Shown piece after piece: positions 32,118 to 42,318 of a stretch of DNA of 64,000 nucleotides. The notes below the pieces were generated by a model that saw nothing but the letters and a program-made list of their open reading frames with translations, had not been told where the DNA came from and did not search any database. This DNA is from Mrakia gelida. Its lineage: Eukaryota > Basidiomycota > Tremellomycetes > Cystofilobasidiales > Mrakiaceae. The translations under genes and the position numbers were made by a program. Location of the stretch: contig BRON01000014.1 in the NCBI GenBank assembly GCA_024345305.1, forward strand, positions 930,001 through 994,000. The letters run 5' to 3'. Positions within the stretch are counted from its first letter, which is position 1, and every line of letters begins with the position of its first letter.

Positions 32118-33944
32118 ATGACCACTCCCACCTCCCTCTCCCCCTCAGCTCAACAAAACATCGCCACTCTCGTCGAATCCAAAGTTGAGGAGAAGATGGT
32201 CCCTCCCTACTTCCTCAGCGCCTTCACAGCCGACGGCGAGCTCTTCTCGACTTCGGCCGGAGGGAACGTCGTCGACAAGGATACGGTCTTGAGGTTCTTT
32301 TCGATGACGAAGTTGATCACTTCTGTGAGTACAAAGATTTCTTCTCGATTGAGGTGGGCGGGCTTGGGGACGAGGAGATGGAGCGAGGAGGAGATTTACG
32401 AGACTTCACGATATGAGCTCGACGCGACGCTCTTCTCTTTTTTGCCTTCACTCTTCCAGGCCTGACCCACCTCCTTCTTCTACTCTCAGCTCGCGATCCT
32501 CCAACTCATCGACCGAGGTCTCCTCTCCCTCGACACCGAAGCTGGGACGTTCCTCCCTGGTCTCGTCGCTCCTCTGATCCTCACTGGGCACTCGGAGGAG
32601 GGGGAAGCGATCTTCGTCCCAGCAAGGAACAAGGTTATGATTTTGCATCTGTTGGATCACTCGAGTGGGTTGGCGAGGGATAAGTACTCTGCTGGTGAGT
32701 CAAAATTGTCGATGAGACTCGACGCGTCCGATCGATCGAGCGAGCAACGAAAGCTGACCTTTCCTTTCGTTGGATCAGATCTCGCGAGATACCTCAAGGA
32801 GAAGGATTGGACGGGCGTTAGTCTTGAGGAGGTGAGTTTTGTGTGGTTGTGAGAGAGAGGGAGAGCGAAGAAGGCGGCAGCTGATTTCGTCGACGCGTTG
32901 TTGTTTTTGCTTGCTTTTATTCCCGTCTTCACCCTCCGTGTAGAGATTCTTCACCGAGCCTCTCATCCACGAGCCAGGAACCAACTTCGTCTACTCTCCT
33001 GCGACGGACTACTTGGGTCGAATCGTCGAGATCATCTCTGGTGGAACGCTCGAGGAGTATCTGTGAGCGCTCGCTCACTCGACGCGTCGTCTTCCTCGCG
33101 AATTCGACGCGACTTCTTGCTGAAGACTCGAGTTCCCTGACACCCCCACTTTTCTCTCCCCTCTACCAGCCAAACCAACATACTCCAACCCCTCAACATG
33201 ACCTCCACATCCTTCATCCTCACTCCCGCTCTTAAAGAACGAGCCACCCTCCCCATCTTCATGCGCGACCCTTCCACCCCCGCTAAAACCATCATCCTCG
33301 TCCCCCAATCCGGCCACCCTTTCGCCGTCGTCAACAACTTCCCCGACGACCCTCCCATCCAGTTCGGAGCTCACGGACTTCTCTCAACTTTCCACGACTA
33401 CTCCCTCCTCCTCCAAAACCTCCTTCAACTCGCCCCTTCCTCCCTCGTCAAGCCCAAGTTTGCGCCCCTCATCTCGGAGGAAAGCTGGAAGTTGCTCTTC
33501 GTCGGGACGTTGACGGAGGAGGCGAAGGTTGGGTTAAAGTCGACGGGGGAGAGCATTTTCCAGGAGAAAGCTGAGTTGGATTGGTCGACGGCGATGTTGG
33601 TAAACGAGGAGGATCTGGAGGGTAGGAGGAAGAAGGGAAGTGGGACTTGGTATGGGGCTGGGCATATTCATTTCATTGTTGATCCGACGACGGGAGTTTC
33701 GGTGAGTCTTTGTGTTTCGTTTCTCGACGCGTCGTCGCGTTGACTTGACTCGCTGCTCGCTTTTTCCTTCGTCTCGCTCTTACTGACTCGTCACCCTCCC
33801 CCTACTTCTTCTCTTCTGATTTCCTGCGTTGACTGGATATTCGTTCAGATCCTCGGTGGAACTCAACTCGTCCCTGACGACGACAAGGTCGCGTTCGAGA
33901 TTTGGAACAAGATCGAGTCGGAAGTTTACGCGGGTTTGGAATGA
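32118..33944 (+). CDS. Serine beta-lactamase-fold protein (esterase / transesterase type)
   Basis: Six exons: 32118-32324, 32490-32694, 32779-32831, 32944-33062, 33170-33701 and 33849-33944, 403 residues. The SxxK catalytic motif is SMTK near residue 63, after DKDTVLRFF; the Tyr motif is VYSPATDYLG and a late QFGAHGLLST corresponds to the third motif. No signal peptide. Fungal members of this class-C beta-lactamase-like family are esterases or acyltransferases (LovD is one example); substrate here is unknown. Three introns carry the GACGCGTC palindrome (near 32722, 33080 and 33726). The gene converges on the broken multicopper oxidase. Confidence 0.8.
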
Positions 33945-34136
33945 GGGAAGAGAGATAGATGATACGCTTTCTCGCAGTATCAATGGGGGTAATTTCTCAC
34001 TTTGAGAGTCCAACAAATCGAAAGAGGGACGTCGAGTCGTCGACGCGTTCCCGCTTCGAGCACTTTCAGACTCCCTCGCCGCCGTTCCTCCCGAGAGTCA
34101 GTCGAAGCTCGAAAGGAAGAAGAGCGCGACGACTCA

Positions 34137-35267
34137 CTCTTCCGAAATGCGATGCGACCAGTCAGCGAGCAGAACTGCTTTGCTCTCGCTCTCAACTTGG
34201 AGAAGCCGTTCGGGCGTAGCTTCTGGGATGAGAGCGAAAGGGTTGGGTCTTCCAGGTCTTGGGTGGATGTAGAGCGTTCCTTGGGGCCCGTCGCCGAGGA
34301 GACCTCGCTGTTCGAGTTGAGGAAGATCGGTTTGAGTCAGTCTCGGACGTCGACGCCAGGCTCCTCTCGAGCGCCTCGTCGCCCTCCTTCGTTCTTTCTC
34401 CTCCTCCTCCAGTTTCCTTCTTTCCCCCGTTTCCGTCGGAAGTCTCTGACTCACGTTATGGGCGTGATACCAGTAGTAACCATGCTGAGTCGCTCTCCAA
34501 GAGTAGACGAAGGTCGAACCGATTCCGATGGGGAACTGAGTTACTCCTGCCACTCCATCAGACCAAGGAGTTCCTCGCTGCTCGATTCCTGGAAGCAGAA
34601 GGAAAAGAGGAAGGTTTGAATTCAGCTATGGGGAAGAGGAGAGGGGGAGAAGTTGAGGGTTCGAGATCTCGTCGAGAAAAGAAGAGGAACCGCACGCGCG
34701 ACGCGTCCGCGACATCCAGTCGAGGAGTTCGTGAGACGAAAGCGAGGCGGAAAGAAGAGAGAAACTACACCCACCGTGCCAATGTATAGTAATTTCGTTG
34801 ACTGATTCGTTGTTGACCTCGATCTGTGAGAGGAGGTGGAGGGAAAGGGAAGATCAGCGTTGTCGAAAGGAAAGGGGAGGTCGAAGTCGGACTTCGAAAC
34901 GAAGAGGTCGCCGCAACTACTAACCTCCACCCAATCTCCCTCATCGACGACCAGATCCGGTCCGGGGGTGTACCCATTGATCATGGTAGCATTTCGCGCG
35001 AAGCCTTGAGCGAAGAAGGAGGAAGGAGATGGTCAGCTCGTCGTTCCAATCTCGCGCGACTCATCAATCTCGTCTCTTTGAAGGCGAAAGAAGCTCACCG
35101 TCCGGCGCGAGGAGACCCGTAGTAACGTTGAAAACGAAGTATCAAGTAACACCAGTCTCGTAGTCATAGTCCGAAAGCTCGTTGTGAACCTCGTCGGGAT
35201 TGACCCACGCGAATGTCGCGAGGGCGCTGAAGAGGAGGAGAGGGAGGAGGAGGGAGGGTCGAAGCAT
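34137..35267 (-). pseudogene. Broken multicopper oxidase (laccase/ferroxidase type), first cupredoxin domain only
   Basis: Minus-strand exons from ATG 35267 encode a signal peptide (MLRPSLLLPLLLFSALATFA), then FNVTTGLLAPDG, MINGYTPGPDLVVDEGDWVE, the copper ligands HWHG and WYHAH, and RGLLGDGPQGTLYIH, ending ...LLADWSHRISEE at a GTGAGT donor near 34136. Multicopper oxidases have three such domains and about 500-600 residues; nothing of domains 2 and 3 follows before the oppositely oriented gene that ends at 33944. A TGA interrupts codon 42 (35144-35142), where the sequence ETGVT-stop-YFVFNV suggests a former CGA. Both breaks point to a decayed gene. Introns still have normal borders. Confidence 0.75.
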
Positions 35268-36716
35268 GGCTATGAAAAGGATTCCTAGGTGGTAGTGGTG
35301 GTCGGTGGTGGAAGAGCGGAAAGGGCTCGCGAGGGGGGAGGGCGAATACAGTTTCTCTCGAAAGGAAAAGAGCGAGAGGAGACAGGAGGGCGGTGGGTCG
35401 GGGCTGGAGGGTGTACGACTCGAGTGTTTGCTGCTGCTGAGGAAGACAGGAGGGACGTCGATCCGTTGAGGGTCCGAAATGAGGAGTAGGCGTGCGAGCC
35501 CTTTTCCACGAGGAGCTGAACCGAGGAGGGAAGGCGAGCTGAGGGGAAGGAAAGGACGTCGAGGGTCGACAAGGAGGTCAGGTAAGGTTGTTTGAGCTCG
35601 AGCGAGAATCAGCTATGCCTCCTTCGCCCTCCTGGCTTCCATCTCTCTCGAGTACATACGCTCGTCGTCGCTATTGGTAAAGCGAGCTCCAAAAGAGCGA
35701 GATGAGCGCGTCGAAGCTCGTGACAGAAGATGAGAGATGTGAAAGGTGTGAAAGGTCGAAAGCGCAAACGACTCCCCTTCCGCGGCGAGAGGAGCCATGG
35801 CGCAAGTTCGAGGGCTAGACCAGAGCTCCTATAGATAGGAAACGACTCGGCTTGAAAGGAGGCGAGAGGAGGGAGGAGGGAGAGGGGGGGAGGGGGGGGG
35901 GGACGAGGAGGAGGGAAGTCGAGCTCAACCTTCGAACGAGCTCCCTCTTCTGATTTCGCAAGAGGGGAGGACCTCGTTCTACAGCCAAGCAGGTGGTCGG
36001 GGAGAAGAATGAGGTGATGGTTCCGACGAGAGTATGGGAGGAGAAAGAGCAGAGAAGGGAGGTCGTGATGGATGGAAGGGAAAGAGAAGGAAGGTCGAAG
36101 CTCAACGAAGGCGAGTCCGTTTCAGCCCTCGGCCTTCTTGTGGTTTCGATGCGTTTGTTTTGATTCTTTCCGCAGGCAAACTGTTTCTTGCTTCTCATCC
36201 GACTCTCTAGATGCTCTCGAAGATCTCACACAGCCCTCAGATCGTGATCTGTTAGAGTCGAGGGCGAAGCAGTCTTCGCGACCGCTCGTTTGGTTGTCTC
36301 TTCTCTTCTGCTTCCTCTCAACGTCCAGCATCGAAATGTGGCATTTTTCAGCTCCAGCAGCTCTTCACTCATGAGCCCTTCCACTTTCAGCCCGAATCCA
36401 ATCAACAAAGCCATCCTGAACTCTCTTCTTCGAGACGCGTCGCCAACTCGAACGTGGTCGACGCACCACGAGCGGTTCCCTCGCTCTTCCTCCCCTCTCT
36501 ACTCCCAAAATTTACCTGTCTCGATCCAGTTCGTGGGCGACTGCTCTCATACGTTTCGGGTGACCCAAGAAGAGATTTTTCACCATGACGTTTTGATTTC
36601 TTAGAGCACAGCTGCGAGGATTTGGACGAGCTCCTCTCTCCTCCTCCCTCTTTCTCCAACCCACCACCTCTCCCCCTCCCCCCCCCATACCTTCTTTTCC
36701 TCTCACCTCCTTCAAA
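35268..36716. other. Intergenic region with G-rich tract, no gene seen
   Basis: About 1.45 kb. A G-rich tract (G7, A, G11) lies at about 35885-35903. An ATG at 35798 on the minus strand (MAPLAAEGESF...) has a good context but no convincing continuation. The right end is C/T-rich leader sequence of the histone chaperone gene with a poly-C run near 36680. Confidence 0.4.
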
Positions 36717-38169
36717 ATGGCCAAGTCCGCTAAAGCTACCATCGAGTCCGCCGCCCAGAAGTCCGACTCGTGGCTCGAGTCCAACGAGACTGAGATCACC
36801 CGTCTCCACGCTCGTTCGTGTTCCCTTCCTCTCTTCTTTCAGCCCTCCTTCTCCTCACAAATCTGACTTCCTTTCACTGGGATTCTTTGCAGTCCACACC
36901 GCCACCCAGGATGCTGTCCTCAAGGCTACCGTCGAGGCTTACAACAAGTACTACAACGAGCGAACCGCCGCCTTCGCGAAGATCCCTTCCTTCTGGTTCT
37001 CGACTTTCATGGTTCGTCCCAACACTTTTCACGCTTCTCTTCTTACGTCGAGCTCAAACTCGAGCTCACCTCGGTTCTATACGTTTCTGTTTTTCTCTTC
37101 GATACATACAGAAGCACCCCCAGCGTTCGTCCCGCATCCCTTCCTTCGAGCTCAACGTTTGCGAGCGAGGGCTGATCTATCTCTTGTCGCTTCCGCTACT
37201 ACAGTCTCCCTCTTCCTCGCCGCCGATGCCGACCAGGAGGCTCTTACCTACCTCGAGGACGTCAAGCTCGTTCGAGGAGGAGACAAGAAGTCTTTGGACG
37301 AGTTCGACTTGGTCTTCGTGGGTTTTGAGCCCCTCTCCTCCACCTTCCACCCTTCCCGTCGCCCCTCTCCGTCGAGCTGCTACGACGCCGTCTCAAGACT
37401 CAAAGCAAGACCCAGAGCTGACCAGCTTTATATTCCTGCATTCGCTCTGCTTGTTTGCTCGAAACAGACCTTCAAGGAGAACCCTTTCTTCTCCGAGACC
37501 GTCCTCACCAAGTCCTACACCGTCGCTCCCCAGGACCACTCTGGACACAACCACGCTGAGGGAGAGGGACACGGAGATGATGAGGTTGAGCTCGTTGGAA
37601 CTGTGAGTATCTCATTTCTCACTTCAGACTTCCCATCGAGCTCGCGAGCTCTCCGTCCCTTCCATCGCATCTCGCGCGTCTCCTTCTCCAACCCTCTCGG
37701 AGCTCACTCCCTTCTTCAATCTCGGTTCTTGCGTTTCTTTAGGTCGCCCCCATCACCTGGAAGGACGCTTCCCGAAACCTCGTCAAGGCGTCCCCCCGGA
37801 ACGTCGGAGACGAGGACGAGGAGTCGCTCGAGCCCGGATCTTTCTTCTGCCTCTTCACCGAGGCCCAGGATCCTTTCAACCTCGGTGAGGTGCTCAGGGA
37901 CGAGGTTGTTCCCAAGTGAGTCACATATCCTATACATCTTTGCTTCTTATCTTCCAGTACGAACGCACGAGCGCTTTCTCCTCGCTTCCACGTCGCTCGA
38001 CGTGTTTCTTTGACCTCTCACTGACCTCGGTCCGTCTTCTCTTTTGCTTCACAGCGCTCTTGAGCTCTTCGCCGGCATGGCCGACTTGAGTGATGACGAC
38101 GAGGACTTCGAGGACGACTCTGAGGAGGAGGACCTCGATCCTCGACCTACGAAGCGAACCAAGGCTTAA
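36717..38169 (+). CDS. SET/NAP-family histone chaperone
   Basis: Seven exons: 36717-36813, 36893-37011, 37112-37124 (13 nt), 37205-37317, 37468-37602, 37743-37915 and 38055-38169, 254 residues. The NAP/SET fold is seen in KATVEAYNKYYNERTAAFAK, IPSFWFSTFMKHPQ, ALTYLEDVKLVR, TFKENPFFSETVLTKSYTV and ITWKDASRN, then the acidic tail (LSDDDEDFEDDSEEEDLD) and a basic end (PRPTKRTKA) that may be a nuclear signal. The short length, without the long NAP1 N-terminus, fits SET/Vps75 better than NAP1. Function: binding and shuttling H3-H4 or H2A-H2B in the nucleus. Introns 1, 2 and 3 begin GTTCGT. Confidence 0.87.
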
Positions 38170-38650
38170 AACTTCGAACGAAGACGATACGGAGGAGGAG
38201 AGGAGGAGGAGGAGGAGGAGGATCTCGACCTTGGACGTACCAACCGTTTCAAACCTTCGACCAACCCTCCGACCGCAACGCAACCTAAAATACCTACCTA
38301 CCTATACCGGAACAGAATCGATATGTGACTTTTGTGCTCTTTGGGGAACGTGACAGGAAGGAGAAGGAAGGAAGGGCGAGCAAGCGAGGTCGAGAGAGAG
38401 GGACGGAAACGAGAGACGCGCTCACCTTCCTCAGCCTCCACCCTCTCTGGAGGGCTAGAACCAGATACCCTTTGCCCCCACTCGGACCTCAACATTACCG
38501 GGGACTACTTCGACAAGCAACGTGGTCCCTTCGCTAATTCTCGAGCTCCAGCAACCGCGAAGCTCGCTTCGGGAACTCGATCTCCCGCTCGCTCGACCTT
38601 TCGTCTCTGCCTCCCTCTTCCACGACTCACCAACGCCCATCACCACCCAA
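38170..38650. other. Region between histone chaperone and acyltransferase
   Basis: About 480 bases. The frame of the acyltransferase exon 1 is open back to a TAG at about 38456 without another ATG, so the true start could lie in an upstream exon ending near CTAG at 38457. Otherwise nothing seen. Confidence 0.35.
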
Positions 38651-40604
38651 ATGACTCTTCACCTCGCTTCCCTCATCCTCTCGGATCCAGCATTGCCGCA
38701 CGAGTCGGAGTACACTCTCCCTCCCATCACGCTTTGGGCCTTCGAATCAATCGACTCTGTCCACGTCCTTCCCTCTCGACTTCGGCTCGACCTCTTCCTT
38801 CGTGCGGTTGGGTTGGCGGCTGGGAGGGTGAGGGGAGCAGGTGGGAGGTTCAGGAGAAGGGAGAGAAGTTCGGAGGACGGGGGGAGAGGAAGGTTTACTT
38901 ACTTTGTGAGTCTATAGGAGGAGGAGAAAAGGACAGAAGGAGCGGGCGAGGGCTGAACTCGAGCTCATCAACTCCTCCTCCTTCCTCTCTTTGCCTCTCT
39001 CCCTCCGCTGGCTACGATCGCCTCTTCGCTCGACTTTCCTCGCCGCCAGATCTCCCTCATCGACTCTCCAATGCCAGTCGAACACCTCCTCGTCCCCTTC
39101 TCTTCATCCCTCCCAGCGAATCGTGACGTCGTCCGAAACGACCTCGGTCCCTTCATCCCCAAAGTCAAGGCGCTCGTCAACAGCGAGGAGCCTCTTTTCC
39201 GGATCAGGATCACCGAGGAGGTAGAGGGAGAGGGTAGGACTGTGCTGAGCTTCAGTTGGTTTCACGGCCTGGGTGAGTTGCCCTCGCAGAGATTTGTCGG
39301 AAGATCGTGAGCTCGATTCAGCCGGAGCTGACCGTCGTCTCTCGTTCTCGTTTCTCCAGGCGATGCAGCAGCCTTCAGTCTCCTCCTCTCCTCCATCTCC
39401 ACTATCTACTCTACCCTCCTGTCATCTACCTCAGAAAACATCGACCTCCCCTCACTCTCCCTCCCTCAACCAACGACCACCCATCTCCACTTCGATCCTC
39501 CCTCCGACGAGGCCGTTCGCGAGTTTGCGATCGTTCAAACGGAGCCTCTACCGATGGCGGAGGTCTCCCGTCGCTACAAGGAGGGAGCCTCGGGGAGTCA
39601 GTCGGTGATGATACGTCTCTCGAAGAAGGAGCTGGGGATCTTGAAGGCGAAGGCGAGCGGGGAGGACGCGTCGAGCTGGATCAGCACGCAGGATGCGTTG
39701 AGCTCTTGGTACGTGGAGGTGTTGAGGTCTTGCGGTGTGGAAGCGCAGGATGTCATCAATGCAATCAACGTGAGTTCCGGACTCCTGTATATCGCTCGTC
39801 GAACGAAGGCGGCTCTGCTGACTCCGTTCGTTTTTTCTCGTCGATCTTCAGTATCGTTCCCTCCCACCCTTGGACCCTTTTAACTCTCTCTTCCCCGTCC
39901 CTCTCACTTACCTAACGGGCAACGTAGCTCAAATGCGAGCCTCTCCAATATCACCTCCTTCAACTCCTCCCTCCCTCGTCCCAACAGCCCAAGCTCTCCG
40001 CGCGGACCTCCACGCTCTCGCCGAACCTCAACGGCTTTACGACTGGCTCTCGGTGCAGGCTGAGAGGCTGGAACGAGCGACGGACGAAGGAATGGGACAC
40101 TGCGTGCTTCCGACTGAGGGATCCGTGGCGGTGAACTCGAATCTGAGGTGAGTTTGCGAAGCGAGGGAAGAGCGAGGAGTTTCGAGTTGACGCGACGCTG
40201 ACTTGATTCGCTTTGCCATCGTTCGTTCTTTACATCGTTCCTCAAGATTCGACTGGAACCTGCCTTTTGGCTACCCACAAGGCTCAACCTCCTATCACAG
40301 CTCGTTCTCAGGCTATCACTTCCTTCGAGTTTTCCAGCCCAACCCGTTCGTCGCGTTTCGTTTCCTCCCAGGCCATCGGCCATCTCGTCCTTCGTCTTCT
40401 TCTCGCTCGAAGCGCCGGAGCCTGATCCTCTCTCGTCCTCTTCCCCTTCCCCTTCACTTGCTTGTACTGTTCAGGTATCCCGGAGACGAGGCAGCGAGCG
40501 GTGGAGGAGCAGAGCTCGTCTTCAGTGTTCGATCGGAGATCTTTTCAGAGGTTGTTGAGCTGATGGAGAAGGATAGAAGGGAGGGCTGGGAGAGACTCGT
40601 TTGA
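38651..40604 (+). CDS. BAHD-type acyltransferase (transferase family)
   Basis: Six exons: 38651-38905, 39050-39272, 39360-39769, 39852-40147, 40247-40345 and 40475-40604, 470 residues. The catalytic HxxxD motif is in SFSWFHGLGDAAAFSLLL near residue 157; the second conserved region of the superfamily is represented by FDWNLPFGY close to the end, in place of the plant DFGWG. Fungal relatives are O- or N-acyltransferases of secondary metabolism and detoxification (trichothecene acetyltransferase type) using acyl-CoA. No signal peptide. Start is the first in-frame ATG; an upstream exon is possible. The gene ends about 100 bases before the left inverted-repeat arm. Confidence 0.75.
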
Positions 40605-40699
40605 GGTTGGAGGTCATGGATGTATACAGTCGTCGTATTCTCTCCTCGACCTGCAAGCTCTCTCTGAAACAGCTCGTGGAGGAAGTCGGGCGGGAGAGG

Positions 40700-41825
40700 A
40701 GAAGGGTCCCGACGCGTCTCGATCGATCAGCTCGAGTCAAAACTGAAACGACCGAGATGGAAGCTTTGAACGAATACGTGTGTGCGCTGGCATTGCTGGA
40801 CGTATACGAGGAGGCGGAGGAAAGGCTCTAGAGGGAGGAAGAGCGATGTTTGTGAACCAAAACAAACGACGTCGCGAACGTGTCAACAAACGCGCGTGTT
40901 CGAGGTCGTTTGGTCTCTCTGCTTGAGAAACTGATTCCACTGGGTGAGAAAGCGAAGAGCGAAGTCCAGACTGCTACGAAGCGGTAAGAAGAGAGCTTAT
41001 CTGTCCAGGGAGAGGTGTGAGAGCGCGTCGTGGTTCCCAGTCGAGAGACGCGTCGTCGAGAAACTCGCGTCGACTTTTCTTTCGCTTTCCTTCGTGCTGG
41101 CTCGAGAGAATCGGCGCAGACTTTCGAGCAGAGGTCGAAGCGAGGAGCAGGGACGGACCCCTGCTGACACCGCTTTGAGCGACGAGCCGAGGGGAGACGG
41201 AGCAGGGTTTCTGAACAAGCAACAAGCAGAACCCCGCTGTTGGTTGGGAAAGGAACGGAATGAGAAGAAAAACAAAGACGGGGGGCTGCTCTTTCAACCT
41301 TCCGATTTCGACGACTGTCCCATCCTTTTGGTCGATATCCTCTTCTTCTCAGCAAGAAGGACGAGACGAGAGCAAACCTTTCGCGCCTGCCCCACGAAGT
41401 GGAGAGACCGAGGAACTGGAGGAGGGAAGCCCTTTCCGTGCGCGGAAACGAAGAGGCTGCTTCGGGCTGCAGAGAAACGATTAATGATCTGTTGCTGCTC
41501 CTATCCGGTTCCTGATGGGCAGATAAGATCTGGTGACCTCAGAAACAATTTACGAAAACAAGAAAAACAAGAGGTCCTGCCCTGTCGAAGGGGGCTCTCG
41601 AAGAGGAGAAAGTCTCGAAGGGGTGAGCTCGCCTCTCTTTCCCTCTTTCCCTCCACCGTCAAACACCTGGAACTCAACATCCGGCATGCCTTTGCCCTCG
41701 CCAGACGACTTGTCCCCTGGTGGTTCCTCTCTCCCACCCACCTCAAGGAGATTAACCCCGACGTCTTTGCTCGCTCAAACTCTTCAAACGAACCAACCTC
41801 CAGCACCTTCCTCTGCCCAAGGTCC
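40700..41825. repeat. Left arm of ~1.1-kb inverted repeat
   Basis: Reverse complement of 48865-47750. By eye the inner part (about 41250-41825) is identical to the right arm; the outer part (about 40700-41249) shows scattered substitutions and small indels, about 10 percent. The arm carries the upstream region and the first 46 or so codons of the transcription factor. The inner edge is sharp: both arms share CCAAGGTCC and then diverge (ACCTCACTGC here). The outer edge is near the sequence GACGCGTCTCGATCGATCA. Confidence 0.9.
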
Positions 41826-41850
41826 ACCTCACTGCATACTATACCGATAA
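41686..41850 (+). pseudogene. Truncated copy of the transcription-factor 5' end
   Basis: ATG at 41686 gives a 54-residue frame that begins MPLPSPDDLSPGGSSLPP, the same as the N-terminus of the factor encoded at 47889, and runs identical to ...PAPSSAQGP before the arm ends; then PHCILYR and a stop. It has the same upstream sequence as the intact gene for at least 435 bases, so it may be transcribed. It lacks the zinc cluster. Confidence 0.75.
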
Positions 41851-42318
41851 GGTCGGAACGAATCACGCCTTCCGTTTCCATCCCTGCATCATTCTGAGTC
41901 GTCTTTCTCGCAGCGTAAGGCGTAGGAGATGGAACAACAACGCGACGCGACGCAACCTTCGAATACTTTCCTTTCCAACTTCAAACTTCGTCGCCGAGCC
42001 CGTTCGACCGCGAGCTCACCTCCCAGCTCTAGAAGAAGTCATATAGCGTGTGAAAAGGTCCTGTCGCAACTTTGAACAGCGACGCAGCCGCCGGAAGCTC
42101 CTTCGGCTTCCCGTCCTCCCGCTCCCGCTCCTGTCCTTGCTCTCCTTGAAGTACACGAGAAGGTCATGATTTCGCTCGCTCGTAATGTAATTAGAAGAAA
42201 GGACAAGAGTAAAAGAAGAAGCATAGAGTTTACGTAGCAAAAGCGAGAAACCAAGAAGACTGACGACTCGAAATCCAAAAACGACGACGCGACCGAAACG
42301 AAATCGACTCCCTCGCTT
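41851..42318. other. 3' region of the transcription factor inside the inverted-repeat interval
   Basis: About 470 bases downstream of the factor's stop codon, between it and the left arm. Includes AT-richer sequence near 42170-42235. No gene seen. Confidence 0.35.

Noticed and set aside
33780..34016. Minus-strand frame overlapping the last exon of the beta-lactamase-fold gene, reachable by splicing from the multicopper oxidase
   Set aside because: It shows no cupredoxin features and lies antisense to a well-supported exon.
35613..35798. Short minus-strand frame MAPLAAEGESF with a good start context
   Set aside because: No convincing continuation exon, no recognisable motif.
35885..35903. 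G-rich tract as a possible telomere-like or G-quadruplex element
   Set aside because: A single short tract near other purine-rich leader sequence; no repeat unit, so no function can be claimed.
40944..41897. 317-codon open frame across the left inverted-repeat arm
   Set aside because: The same frame is broken in the right arm by an indel, and it covers the promoter and antisense-neutral region; it does not look under coding constraint.
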